A stretch of DNA of 64,000 bases from contig JAUICO010000003.1 of assembly GCA_030427825.1 (NCBI GenBank), positions 1 through 64,000 on the forward strand, in the 5' to 3' direction. Positions 30,163 through 41,698 of the stretch are shown here, piece after piece. Numbering within the stretch: the first letter of the stretch is position 1; every line of letters starts with the position of its first letter. The translations under genes and the position numbers were made by a program. This DNA comes from a bacterium (GTDB lineage: Bacteria > Myxococcota_A > Bradymonadia > REDH01). The notes beneath the pieces are model-generated. The model was not told the DNA's origin and searched no databases. It saw nothing but the letters and a program-made list of their open reading frames with translations.

Positions 30163-31415
30163 GGCTGACCTCTTCGCTTCTTCTGTGTGCCCATCTTCAG
30201 CTCAAACATCGACTCGTTGTCGACCCCGCCCTGCTGAATCTTTCGTATGGTCCCCTCGGCGAGCGCCCGCACACGCTCGTCGCCGCGCTTACGGATCGTA
30301 CCGAGCACCCGAACAGCATCGTCGTGTTGGCCTGCGGCGACCAGCTGGCGCGCTCTTGTCTGCTGCTTTTCCACGAAGGCGTCGGCGTATCGGCGCTGGA
30401 CCCGTCCGTCGACGCGCAGCCAGTCGCTCTGGCTATCTGTGTATTCGATGATCGCCTGTGCGCTGATCGTCTCGTCGTAGATGCCCGACCCGGGCATATC
30501 GTAGGTAACGTCGACTTCAGCGACAAGCGCGCGGCCGGGGCCGGCGGGCGGGTGCACCACTGTAAACAGCACCTCGATTCCGTCGCTGCGTTCGACCGCG
30601 GCCAGGCGGTGCTCCCAGGAGCGTTCGGCGTCGAGCCGGGTGAGGCCATGGTAGATGACCTTCGGCCAGGTCTGAAAGAAGTCTGTAATCCGGTGCTCTC
30701 CGCGAAAGCGGAGACGAATTCGTGTGTTGTCGGTGATCTGGTTCTGGATGCTGCGCAGCTGGTCAAGGAAGCTACCAATGGCGGCGTCTACGCTGTTTGG
30801 ATCGATGTACTCACACGCGCCACCGGACCAGCCCGCGATCCTGTCCATGAAGTCCATATCGAACTGTCCGCCGAATCCCAGCGGCACGATCGACACCCGG
30901 TCCGCGCTGACACGTTCGGCGACTTCGAGCGTCTGTTCCGGATTCGACGAGTATCCGTCTGTCAGCAGGATCATTCGATTCATCCGCCGCGCATCGCCGG
31001 CACGAAGCAGCTCGTCCCAGGCACGGTCGATGGCGAGTGCCATGTTTGTTCCGTATCCCCGCCTGCCGTGGCCCCAGACCTGCGGCGACGTGACGCGAAG
31101 CAGGCTGTCGCGGTGGGCTGAGTGGACGATTGGGTGCACAACCTCCACATCATCGCCGAAGCCGATGATTCCAAGGTTGTCGTTGACGCCCAATTGCCCG
31201 ACGATGGCCCGCGTCGCGTGCAGCACATGATCGATCGGCACGCCGGACATCGAACCGGAATCATCGAGCACCAGCATGATGTTTGACTCGACGCGAGAAG
31301 CTGCGGCTTCGGCGCCGGGCTGCACAGCGACCAGGATCTGGTTCACAGTCTCCCTGTCACTGCACAGAATGTGTTTGCGCAGGGGAGCGACCTGGATCGA
31401 GAGCTTCTCGCTCAT
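30159..31415 (-). CDS. VWA-domain protein
   Basis: This 418-residue protein has a von Willebrand A domain at about 44 to 225. The metal-ion-dependent adhesion site is complete: DDSGS (Asp51, Ser53, Ser55), a Thr in YGTNMAL and an Asp in LLTDGY. A beta-rich middle follows, and the C-terminal quarter is helical and rich in Arg/Lys/Gln. There is no signal peptide or TM helix, so it is probably cytoplasmic. In other bacteria VWA proteins partner with kinases and FHA or PP2C proteins, as in the TerY-P triad; the arrangement here is comparable but no PP2C phosphatase gene is seen. It is first of the three overlapping genes, 31 bases after the MopE-like gene. Confidence 0.9.
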   Translation of the reverse strand: MSEKLSIQVAPLRKHILCSDRETVNQILVAVQPGAEAAASRVESNIMLVLDDSGSMSGVPIDHVLHATRAIVGQLGVNDNLGIIGFGDDVEVVHPIVHSAHRDSLLRVTSPQVWGHGRRGYGTNMALAIDRAWDELLRAGDARRMNRMILLTDGYSSNPEQTLEVAERVSADRVSIVPLGFGGQFDMDFMDRIAGWSGGACEYIDPNSVDAAIGSFLDQLRSIQNQITDNTRIRLRFRGEHRITDFFQTWPKVIYHGLTRLDAERSWEHRLAAVERSDGIEVLFTVVHPPAGPGRALVAEVDVTYDMPGSGIYDETISAQAIIEYTDSQSDWLRVDGRVQRRYADAFVEKQQTRARQLVAAGQHDDAVRVLGTIRKRGDERVRALAEGTIRKIQQGGVDNESMFELKMGTQKKRRGQP

Positions 31416-31446
31416 ACCCGGACCCCTTCGGCTCGACGCATCGCAT

Positions 31447-33516
31447 TCACGGAGTCGACCAGGTCAGGGTGTAATCCGCCGAGTCTGTCGCGCCGCGCCC
31501 GCGAACCACCAGATAGTACCGGCCGGTGGTGCTGATGTTGTTGTCGACGAGCTCCACTTCTCCGTCGGTCATTCGGTCCTGGGAGAGATGGGTAAAGGAA
31601 TCCCGGTACAGGGTAATGTCCAGGTTGCCGCCCCCGGCGGTCCGGGTCAGTGTGGCGCTTACGTGGCTGCCCTGAGAGAGCGTACCCAGCTCGTACACAT
31701 CGAGGTCGCCGTGGCACAGGGTCCCGCTGAGCGTCACGCCGGCAGCGATGGTCGTCGCTGTGGCGAAGGAGTCATTGTCGAGCCCGTTCACCGTCTCGAG
31801 GCTGTCATCGTTGCAGCCGGGCACGGTCACCTCGGTAATCGCGAGCGCATACTCGTTCGCCGATGTCTGCTGCACACCGCGAACGACGGCCAGGTAGCTG
31901 CCCGGCAGGTCCGCACGAAAGAAGGCGAAGCGACCGTCAGGCAGCCCGCTACCGCCGGGATCGCCCGCGCGCGTTGGCGTTGTTTGCGCGCCGTTGCGCC
32001 AGATCTCAGCGCGAAGCTCGCCTCCCGTGCGCCCATCAAAAGCGCCGTCGACAGCAATCAGCGCGCCGGGGGCTGCATCGATTTCGAAGAAGTCGAAGTC
32101 CCCCGCACAGGTCTGTCCTGCCACAACGTGTGGCAATGACCCGAGCTGTGCGGCGGCGCTTGGCGAGTTGTTCGGCTGCTGTGTTTCCGCGTCGCACGGG
32201 GACGAATCCAGGGACACGGCCAGTCGCAGGCGTGTGCCGGCGACTGCGTTCACGCGAACCAGGCAGCCCGTGCAGCTATCGTTGATTGTCAAAGCGCTGG
32301 AGTCGCCCAGTGTGAATGCGGTCTGAGTTGCAGCGAAGCTGCCGCCTCCGTTCGTGCCCAACGCGACCGGCAGTGGTCCTGCGTTGGACGCGACGATGAT
32401 GGTCGCCTCGCCGCTGATGGAAGGCAGGCTGAAGTATTGATTCCCACCGCAGGCGACCGTGTAGTGCTCCTCGCCGGCCGCGAGCGCCGTCGCGGTCGCG
32501 ACGGTGCCCGCCGGACAGCCCGCGCAGACTCCACCGTCATCGACGATGCCGTTACAGTTGTTGTCGAGACCATCGCAAATGTCGGTCGCCGCCGGATGCG
32601 ACAGGGCATCCGCGGGCCTGCAATCCGCAGTGTCACAGAATGGTCCTGCGCCATCACCGTCGCTGTCAATACAAACAACCTCCTCAACGCAGGTGCCATC
32701 AACACACGCGCGCCCGTCGGGGCAGGGGATTCGGCCGGTTTCGAAGTAGCACCCGTCGTCCGCGAGACGGCACGCGATGAAGCCGGCGCCGTCGGCGGTA
32801 CATGTCACCTGCCCCTGCGAGCATTCGTCATCGCAGGGTTCATCACACACAAAACCCTCGTCTGTGATTCTGTCGCAATCATTGTCGACGCCGTCGCAGA
32901 TCTCGGGCGCGCCGGGAAAGACGTCGGCGCGCTCATCATCACAGTCGACCGGCGGACAGTCGGCGAGCGCCGCAAAGCCATCGAGATCCCGGTCGGCGCA
33001 CAGCTCTACACAGGCGCCGTCGCGGCATGCCTCGCCTCGTCCGCAGGTCAACGCGGCAGAGTACTGCGCACAGCCGGAGGAGTCATCGCAGAGCCGAACG
33101 CGGTCGCCTGAGCACGTTGATGTGCCCGGCGTGCACTCCGGCGTGCACGGCGTACAGGCGGCTAGATCGTCAATGATGAAGTTGCAGTCGTTGTCGATGT
33201 CGTCGCCGCAGACCTCGCTGCGGGCGGGGTTCACGTTGGCGTCGCGATCGTCGCAGTCATCGCCGGCGCTGCAATTCCTGCCGTACCCGTCGTTGTCGTT
33301 GTCGATACAGGCGCCTTCGTCGACGCAGCGCCCGGCTTCGCAGACCTGACCGGCGCCGCAGGGTACGTCCGGGCAGCCGTCGTCGGCGTCGACAACATCA
33401 CTGCCCGTGTCCGAACCCGGATCTCGCGGGTCCCCGGTGCTGTCACAGGCGGGCAGCAGGAGCATGAATGCCGCCACAGAGATGACGGCACCGCAGAACG
33501 TGACTAGCTTGCGCAC
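31447..33516 (-). CDS. MopE-like multi-metal-motif lipoprotein with pre-peptidase-like C-terminal modules
   Basis: This is a predicted lipoprotein of 689 residues. The signal peptide ends in LLPAC, giving a lipidated Cys near residue 24. Three Asp/Cys-rich modules follow, each of the type CDD...NPxxxEVCGDDIDNDC, the putative metal-binding motif first noted in MopE-like proteins, interspersed with EGF-like Cys pairs. The C-terminal 350 residues contain two PPC-like beta domains (DFDFFEID, DLDVYELG) usual in secreted proteins. The GTG at 33516 was chosen because it starts the signal peptide; the frame is open 26 codons further. It precedes the VWA-FHA-kinase genes on the same strand with a 31-base gap. 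Divergent from yqeY by only 26 bases, so promoters must overlap coding sequence. Confidence 0.83.
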   Translation of the reverse strand: MRKLVTFCGAVISVAAFMLLLPACDSTGDPRDPGSDTGSDVVDADDGCPDVPCGAGQVCEAGRCVDEGACIDNDNDGYGRNCSAGDDCDDRDANVNPARSEVCGDDIDNDCNFIIDDLAACTPCTPECTPGTSTCSGDRVRLCDDSSGCAQYSAALTCGRGEACRDGACVELCADRDLDGFAALADCPPVDCDDERADVFPGAPEICDGVDNDCDRITDEGFVCDEPCDDECSQGQVTCTADGAGFIACRLADDGCYFETGRIPCPDGRACVDGTCVEEVVCIDSDGDGAGPFCDTADCRPADALSHPAATDICDGLDNNCNGIVDDGGVCAGCPAGTVATATALAAGEEHYTVACGGNQYFSLPSISGEATIIVASNAGPLPVALGTNGGGSFAATQTAFTLGDSSALTINDSCTGCLVRVNAVAGTRLRLAVSLDSSPCDAETQQPNNSPSAAAQLGSLPHVVAGQTCAGDFDFFEIDAAPGALIAVDGAFDGRTGGELRAEIWRNGAQTTPTRAGDPGGSGLPDGRFAFFRADLPGSYLAVVRGVQQTSANEYALAITEVTVPGCNDDSLETVNGLDNDSFATATTIAAGVTLSGTLCHGDLDVYELGTLSQGSHVSATLTRTAGGGNLDITLYRDSFTHLSQDRMTDGEVELVDNNISTTGRYYLVVRGRGATDSADYTLTWSTP

Positions 33517-33542
33517 TCGTTCACCAGAGCTTGGAGAGAAAC

Positions 33543-33986
33543 ATGAGCCTGTTACTGTCACTGCAAGCAGACATGAAGGTCGCGATGAAGGCAAGAGACG
33601 CCGTGTCGCTGACGACCATTCGGGGCATGATCGCCGACATCAAGAAGCTGCAGATCGACACGCAGAAAGAGATGAACGAGGCCGCCGAGCTGTCCTTCCT
33701 TTCAACGCAGGCGAAGCGGCGACGTGAGAGCATCGAGGCTTTCCGTAAGGGCGGTCGCGATGACCTGGCCGACAACGAGGAGGCCGAGCTCGCGATCATT
33801 GAGAAGTATCTGCCTGCGCAGCTCAGTGAAGAAGAGGCCCGCGCCGAGATTTCGAAAATCATCGAGAGCGTCGGAGCAACCTCGAAGAAGGACTTTGGCC
33901 GCGTAATGGGCGCGTCAGCGAAAGCACTGAAAGGACGCTTCCCCGGCAAGGATGTGAAAGCTCTGGTCGAGGGTCTGCTCGACTGA
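33543..33986 (+). CDS. yqeY: GatB/YqeY domain-containing protein
   Basis: This 147-residue helical protein belongs to the YqeY family, related to the tail domain of GatB and thought to touch tRNA-dependent amidotransfer. Diagnostic stretches are MKARDAVSLTTIRGMIADIKK near the N-terminus, RRRESIEAFRKGGRDDLADNEEAELAIIEKYLPAQLSEEE in the middle, and FGRVMGASAKALKGR near the end. The ATG at 33543 lies six bases after a GGAG at 33533 to 33536; a TTG at 33531 would bury that site and is rejected. It heads a plus-strand run with the S1-domain and rpoH genes. In many genomes yqeY neighbours rpsU, dnaG or rpoD; here its neighbour is a translation gene and another sigma factor. Confidence 0.92.
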   Translation: MSLLLSLQADMKVAMKARDAVSLTTIRGMIADIKKLQIDTQKEMNEAAELSFLSTQAKRRRESIEAFRKGGRDDLADNEEAELAIIEKYLPAQLSEEEARAEISKIIESVGATSKKDFGRVMGASAKALKGRFPGKDVKALVEGLLD

Positions 33987-34075
33987 CTGCGCGTTGAGGC
34001 AGGATCGTGCTGGCGCAGGCGGCCTTCAGCGGCTAGTTCACGCCTCCCGCTGAATCATCTGCGATGGAGCACAGC

Positions 34076-35821
34076 GTGAGCGATACAAAGCCCGGCGTAA
34101 TTCTGCGAAAGAAGAAGACCGAAGCGGCCGCCGTCGATGCGACAGCCAACGCCCCGGACCCGCAGGCGGGGGCGCCCGAAAGCGCTCCGGCCGCGACCGG
34201 CGATGCGGACGCAGTGGTGGCCGCCCCGGCGGCGGTTCCCGAGGCGAGCGCCGCACCGAACCCTGCGGCCACTCCCCTGCGCTTCAACACGGCGAAGGCC
34301 GCGGGCGGCTCGGTTTCACGCCCCTCGGCTACCCCCGAGCCGACGCCGGTGCAGGCTGAGGAGCGCGTGCCGGTCGGTCGACCCGACATCGACGCTCCCA
34401 TGCCGACAACCGACGACTTTGCCGCGATGTTCGGTGACGATGCCGTCGACGTCTCAGCCTACGATGTCGGCGACAAAGTTACGGCGACGGTGGCTCAGAT
34501 TACAAACGACGCGGTGTTCGTCGCCCTTGGCGCCAAGTCAGAAGGCGTGATGGAGCGAGGCGAGCTGGTGGACAGGGACGGCAACCTGACCGTCGCAGAA
34601 GGCCAGCAGGTCGAGGCCTGGGTCGTCGGCTTCAAGGATGGTGCGATTCGACTCTCGTCGGCGCTGCGTCAATCCGCGGGCGGAGACGGTCCCGATCTTC
34701 TCGCGCAGGCGGCCGCCGACGGTATCCCGGTTGAGGGCCGCGTATCGGCGGTCAACAAGGGCGGATACGATGTCGAGATCATGGGCAGACGTGGATTCTG
34801 TCCGCACTCGCAGATCGCCCTGGGCTTCGTAGAAGACCCGGAAGTGCACGTTGGCAATACCTACACCTTTAAGGTGACACGAGTAGACGACAGCGGCCGC
34901 AACGTTGTCGTCTCGCGCTCTGCCCTTCTGCAGGACGAGCGCGACCGCATCGCCGCCGAGACCCGCGCGACGCTGCATGAAGGCGCAGTTCTCAACGGCA
35001 CCGTGTCCCGTATCGCCGACTTCGGCGCCTTTGTGGACCTGGGCGGCATCGACGGCCTGGTTCACGTCTCAGAGCTCGGCTGGACGCGCTACGACAGCCC
35101 TGCAGAGGTACTGAAAGAAGGTCAGCTCGTTACGGTGAAGGTGCTGCGCATCGAAGATACCGACAAAGGCGAGAAGATCGCGCTCTCGATGAAGGCACTC
35201 GAGGAGGATCCCTTTGTGCGCGCAGCACGACAGTTTCAGGTCGGACGCAGCTACACCGGTCGCGTGACGCGGATGGAGCCCTTTGGTGCGTTCGTCGAGC
35301 TCGTCCCGGGCTTCGAAGGCCTGTGCCATATCTCGGAGATCGCGCACGGCAAACGGATCAATCACCCACAGGACGTGCTGACGCTCAACGGCAGCGTGCA
35401 GGTGCAGATTCTGGATATGGATCCGCGGAAGCGTCAGATTTCACTCTCGATGAAGCGTCTGATGGACGACCCCTGGGGCCAGGCGGCGAGTGTGTATAAG
35501 CCGGGGCAGCGCGTGCAGGGCACTGTGGATTCGGTGCAGAGTTTTGGTGTGTTCGTCGAGTTGGGTGCCGGTCTGATGGCGCTGATTCCCCTCTCTCAGC
35601 TTGAAGACAAGGAGCAGCGCGGATTCCGCAAGGCGTTCAAGCCGGGCGAGACGGTCGAGGCGACAGTGATCAAGGTTGATGCAGAGCAGCGCCGACTGAC
35701 CCTCTCACGCCGCGAAGACGCTGACGCCGAGCTGGACGACGCAGTCAGGGAGTACCAGCAGGCGAGCTCGAAAAAGGAAGCCAGCCTCGGAACCTTCGCG
35801 GATCTCCTCAAAAAGCTCTGA
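34076..35821 (+). CDS. rpsA: S1 RNA-binding domain protein (ribosomal protein S1-like)
   Basis: This 581-residue protein has five S1 OB-fold repeats from about residue 130 to 560. The last three are the clearest, with FGAFVDLGG, FGAFVELVPG and FGVFVELGAG cores and ending in SLSMK or TLSRR. The first 125 residues are Ala/Pro-rich low complexity. Ribosomal S1 helps load mRNA on the small subunit; five repeats is one fewer than E. coli S1, as in some other phyla, so another S1-repeat regulator is possible. GTG at 34076 is favoured over ATG at 34064 because GGAG at 34066 to 34069 lies six bases ahead of the GTG and overlaps the ATG. Confidence 0.88.
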   Translation: MSDTKPGVILRKKKTEAAAVDATANAPDPQAGAPESAPAATGDADAVVAAPAAVPEASAAPNPAATPLRFNTAKAAGGSVSRPSATPEPTPVQAEERVPVGRPDIDAPMPTTDDFAAMFGDDAVDVSAYDVGDKVTATVAQITNDAVFVALGAKSEGVMERGELVDRDGNLTVAEGQQVEAWVVGFKDGAIRLSSALRQSAGGDGPDLLAQAAADGIPVEGRVSAVNKGGYDVEIMGRRGFCPHSQIALGFVEDPEVHVGNTYTFKVTRVDDSGRNVVVSRSALLQDERDRIAAETRATLHEGAVLNGTVSRIADFGAFVDLGGIDGLVHVSELGWTRYDSPAEVLKEGQLVTVKVLRIEDTDKGEKIALSMKALEEDPFVRAARQFQVGRSYTGRVTRMEPFGAFVELVPGFEGLCHISEIAHGKRINHPQDVLTLNGSVQVQILDMDPRKRQISLSMKRLMDDPWGQAASVYKPGQRVQGTVDSVQSFGVFVELGAGLMALIPLSQLEDKEQRGFRKAFKPGETVEATVIKVDAEQRRLTLSRREDADAELDDAVREYQQASSKKEASLGTFADLLKKL

Positions 35822-35840
35822 CCCGCCCGCAGCCGGCGCG

Positions 35841-35868
35841 TTGACAGGCGCCCACTCCGAATTAGTCT
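35841..35868 (+). promoter_or_regulatory. Putative sigma-70-type promoter of rpoH
   Basis: TTGACA at 35841 to 35846, a 16-base spacer and TAGTCT at 35863 to 35868 lie in the 75-base gap before rpoH, giving a leader of roughly 20 bases. The -35 box is a perfect consensus; the -10 box is weak. Confidence 0.45.
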
Positions 35869-35896
35869 CAGCGCCCGGTCCGCAAAGGCTTTACCC

Positions 35897-36919
35897 ATGG
35901 CAACCAAAAACGACGCAGAAAGCGCAGGGGAACCCGTCGTCGAGGTTCTGCTCGGTGACGTCGACGACGACGGCAAGATTCCTCTGCCGAAAGACGCACC
36001 TCTGCGAGATCTGCCCGATTACTCGCTGCCGGCGATTTCGGGCGAGCACATTACGGTCTCGGACCCGCTGACCACCTATCTCGCGCAGCTACGGAACATC
36101 CCCCCCCTGCCCGCAGAAGAGCAGCAACGCCTCGCAGAGCTCTTCGTAAACGAGGAAGACCTGGAGGCGGCACGCAAGCTGATCATGTCGAATCTCCGCC
36201 TCGTGGTGAAGATCGCTCGCGAGTATCACCGCCGCAGAAATTCGCTGATGGAGCTGATCCAGGAAGGCAACGTCGGCCTCGCTGAGGCGATTCGCCGCTA
36301 CGACCCATATCGAGGTGTGAAGTTCACGTCGTACGCTCAGTATTGGATACGGGCGATGATTCTGAACTACCTCATGAACGTCATGCAGTTGGTGAAGGTC
36401 GGCAGCACGCGCTCGGGACGTAAGCTCTTCTACAACCTGCGAAAGGCCCGAGAGCAGCTTGTTCAGGAAGGCTACCTTACGCCCACGACCCGTCAGATCG
36501 CGGACCACCTTGGCGTCAAAGAGTCCGAAGTGATCGACGTCGCACGGATCCTCGACCAGCCGGCAGTGTCTCTCGACCAGCCGGCGCCCGGGGTCGATGC
36601 GACGCCCCTGCAGGACATCATTCCCGATCAGCGCGCGTCGACGCCCGAAGAAGAGGCACAGGACAATGACCTGCGTGCCCGCGTCCGAGACGCGGTCACG
36701 ACCTTTGAGCGACGACTCAACGACGAGCGCGAAATCGCCATCTGGCGCCAGCGGGTGGTCGCTGAGGACCCGATGAGCCTGCAGGAGCTGGGAGACCAGT
36801 TCGAGGTGTCGCGGGAGCGTATCCGCCAGATCGAGAAGGGAGTGAAGAACCGCTTCCGCCGCTTCTGGATCGATACCGTCGGCGAAGACGAAGCCGCAGT
36901 CTTCTTCAACGACGACTGA
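35897..36919 (+). CDS. rpoH: RNA polymerase sigma-32 factor RpoH
   Basis: This 340-residue sigma factor directs heat-shock transcription. Region 1.2/2 is recognisable from [16 protein letters not shown] through [39 protein letters not shown] and [26 protein letters not shown] matches the RpoH box that separates sigma-32 from RpoD. Region 4 has [23 protein letters not shown], the helix-turn-helix that reads the -35 element. The N-terminal 50 acidic residues are longer than in E. coli RpoH. clpB, a classic target, is the next gene on the same strand after 197 bases, so self-contained heat-shock control is likely. Start ATG at 35897 follows a weak ribosome site. Confidence 0.95.
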   Translation: MATKNDAESAGEPVVEVLLGDVDDDGKIPLPKDAPLRDLPDYSLPAISGEHITVSDPLTTYLAQLRNIPPLPAEEQQRLAELFVNEEDLEAARKLIMSNLRLVVKIAREYHRRRNSLMELIQEGNVGLAEAIRRYDPYRGVKFTSYAQYWIRAMILNYLMNVMQLVKVGSTRSGRKLFYNLRKAREQLVQEGYLTPTTRQIADHLGVKESEVIDVARILDQPAVSLDQPAPGVDATPLQDIIPDQRASTPEEEAQDNDLRARVRDAVTTFERRLNDEREIAIWRQRVVAEDPMSLQELGDQFEVSRERIRQIEKGVKNRFRRFWIDTVGEDEAAVFFNDD

Positions 36920-36989
36920 CGTCGGCATGGATCTCCCGCTCCAACACCGGGGCACCATGGCGGCCATACGAACACATCCTCGTGCGCTT

Positions 36990-37017
36990 TTGACACGAAG
37001 TCCGCAGTGCGTAGCTT
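36990..37017 (+). promoter_or_regulatory. Putative promoter of clpB
   Basis: TTGACA at 36990 to 36995, a 16-base spacer and TAGCTT at 37012 to 37017 lie in the rpoH-clpB gap, about 100 bases before the ATG. The preceding CTTT gives CTTTTGAC, distantly like a sigma-32 -35 box, but there is no CCCCAT-type -10, so which sigma factor reads it is undecided. Confidence 0.38.
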
Positions 37018-37116
37018 CGCGCTAACAACAACGCGGCCTGGGTCACGCTGCGCATCAGACAGACGAACTGAATGTGCTTTGTGCAAAGGTGTACCAAAAA
37101 CTGCGGAGCAACACAC

Positions 37117-39714
<2,598 letters not shown>

Positions 39715-39717
39715 GCG

Positions 39718-40599
39718 TCAGACGCTTTGAAGCATCGCGTCGTTGAGGGCACGCACCGCCATCCTGTGGCGTGCGTGCTCTTCTACGTTTGGTTCACGTG
39801 ACCGGCGCTGAACGAGCAGGTCTCCACGTCCGGCGGCAATCAGCGCCAGTCCGCCCAGCGACTTCAAGCCCGTCTCTGCGAGATCGATGATCGAGCTTCG
39901 AGAGAAGTGGTCGCGGCGCGCAACCTGCGCACGACCGGCGAGGGTTCCCAACACGCGGGATGCCGAGTTGCTGGCATACTCACTGTACGCGTACAGAGCG
40001 CGGTTCAGGCTGGCGGTGTGTGCAACCTTTGCCAGGCGCACCAGAAAGTCGCGGTCTTCGCCGCGCCGAAGTCTGGGATCAAAGCCGACGCGCAGCGCGA
40101 GCTCGCGACCCACCCACGTTGGCGCAAACGGCAACGAATCAGCGGCGATTGAATGCACGATTTCAGGCCCCGCCGGATCCACACCCCGGATTCCGCGCAG
40201 ATCGTTGTGGGGGCCCACGATCGCGAACCCGCAGGACAACGCGTCGATCTCAGGCTCGGACTGCAGTGCTTCAAGTTGCAGGCGAAAACGACCGGGGTAG
40301 CACCAGTCGTCCGCATCGAGGAAAGTCACCCATTCTCCGCGTGCAGCCTCCAGCCCGGCCTGACGGGCGGCGCCTCGGCCGCGGTTTTCAGACAGCGAGA
40401 CGATCCGAATCCGCGGATCCCGCAACGATGCCGTCTTGTTGCCGATCGGGACTCTGGAGCCGTCGTCGACGATCACGCACTCCCACGCGACGCCGCGCTG
40501 CATCCGCAGCGATGCAAGCGCCACCTTCAGGGTTTGAGTTGCGTTGAAGACGGGCAAGATGACTGAGACCTGCGGTTCCTGCACCGTCGTTCCTTTCAC
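39718..40599 (-). CDS. Glycosyltransferase family 2
   Basis: This 293-residue cytoplasmic GT-A enzyme starts with VSVILPVFNATQTL (nucleotide-binding strand), then VIVDDGSR and ENRGRGAARQAG, and has the metal-binding DADDW motif in WVTFLDADDWCYP. A later GEDRDFLVRL matches the ED catalytic-base region of GT2 enzymes. It should transfer a sugar from a nucleotide donor to a growing surface glycan; donor and acceptor are unknown. It is the first gene of the glycan locus after clpB, transcribed towards clpB and divergent from the aldo/keto reductase gene. Confidence 0.88.
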   Translation of the reverse strand: MKGTTVQEPQVSVILPVFNATQTLKVALASLRMQRGVAWECVIVDDGSRVPIGNKTASLRDPRIRIVSLSENRGRGAARQAGLEAARGEWVTFLDADDWCYPGRFRLQLEALQSEPEIDALSCGFAIVGPHNDLRGIRGVDPAGPEIVHSIAADSLPFAPTWVGRELALRVGFDPRLRRGEDRDFLVRLAKVAHTASLNRALYAYSEYASNSASRVLGTLAGRAQVARRDHFSRSSIIDLAETGLKSLGGLALIAAGRGDLLVQRRSREPNVEEHARHRMAVRALNDAMLQSV

Positions 40600-40756
40600 T
40601 CGTTCTCCAGCCTCGCTACACCCGTCCCCGCCGTGTGAAGGGGGCGCGTGGGAATTTCATGCTGAGCACTTGACCGGTTGGACTGTCAACGCAATTGGTG
40701 CGTACCCGGACGGCTTTCGCCCTGCCCCGCCGCCTCACACTTCACAATCCCCTCTC

Positions 40757-41674
40757 ATGCCCACGAATACGCCGCCAGTCGGAAGCGAAGTCCCCGTATC
40801 CGCGGAGATTGCTATCGGAAGCGCCCAGTTCGGGATGCCCTATGGGGTCGCGAACCGGGACGGGCCGCCGAACGACGCTGAGATCGCCGGAATCCTGCAC
40901 ACGGCAGAGCGGGCGGGCATGCGCTACATTGACACCGCCGCCGCGTATGGCCGTAGCGAAGAGGCGCTTGGAGCCCACAGCGCCGCTCTGGGCTCGTTTC
41001 GAGTCGTTACGAAGATTCGACCGATAGGTGACGACGAATCCCTTCTCGAATCCGCACAGGACAGTGTACGCCGATCCTTCGAGCGGTTGGGATCATCGTC
41101 GATTTACGGATTGCTGGCACACAGGTCATCGAATCTACTCTGCGACGGAGGCGACGCAGTTTGGGCCCACATGGAGCAGCTTCGGGCCGATGGCAGCGTG
41201 CATAGGATCGGCGCAACAGTCTACGAGCCTGAAGAGGCCGTTGCGCTGATGGAGCGCTACCCAATCTCGCTGATTCAGGTACCCGCCGGTATCCTGGACC
41301 AGCGTTTCACCAACAGCGGACTGATCGCCGAGATGCGTCGGCGTGATATCGAGATACACATTCGATCGGTGTTCCTGCAGGGACTGGTGTTCTTCAACGA
41401 CGACAATCTGCCCCGGCGTTTTGACCCGATTCGGGATCACCTGGCTGCTGCGAGGCAACGCGCGAAGGAGCACGGCGTCGCGCTGCACGAGCTGGCACTC
41501 TGGTGGGCACGCGAGCGCAGCGGCGGCGACGTCGTGGTGCTGGGTGTTGAACGTTCTTCACAGGTCGAGCAGAACGCAGAGGCCGCGCGTCAAACGATAA
41601 GCGGCGCCGGAGACCTTTCCGATCTCTCGATCGCGGATGCGGCATGGCGCAATCCTGCAAACTGGCCCGCGTAA
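40757..41674 (+). CDS. Aldo/keto reductase-family protein of the glycan locus
   Basis: This 305-residue TIM-barrel oxidoreductase has IAIGSAQFGMPYGVANR at the N-terminus, the catalytic Asp and Tyr in YIDTAAAYG, Lys in VVTKIRP and His in GLLAHRS, that is the Asp-Tyr-Lys-His tetrad. C-terminal LGVERSSQVEQN binds NADP. Enzymes of this branch are common in nonulosonic-acid and spsF clusters, where their substrate is uncertain. It is followed by an SDR (24-base gap) and an SpsF-like gene that overlaps the SDR, forming a three-gene plus-strand unit. The start chosen begins the conserved domain; the 71 codons open upstream are proline-rich and unlike the family. No clear ribosome site. Confidence 0.85.
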   Translation: MPTNTPPVGSEVPVSAEIAIGSAQFGMPYGVANRDGPPNDAEIAGILHTAERAGMRYIDTAAAYGRSEEALGAHSAALGSFRVVTKIRPIGDDESLLESAQDSVRRSFERLGSSSIYGLLAHRSSNLLCDGGDAVWAHMEQLRADGSVHRIGATVYEPEEAVALMERYPISLIQVPAGILDQRFTNSGLIAEMRRRDIEIHIRSVFLQGLVFFNDDNLPRRFDPIRDHLAAARQRAKEHGVALHELALWWARERSGGDVVVLGVERSSQVEQNAEAARQTISGAGDLSDLSIADAAWRNPANWPA

Positions 41675-41698
41675 CTCTCCCTACACTCAGGACTGCAA

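Noticed and set aside
30159..31415. Tellurite-resistance TerY protein
   Set aside because: VWA and kinase partners are similar to the TerY-P triad, but no PP2C, TerD or other Ter gene is present.
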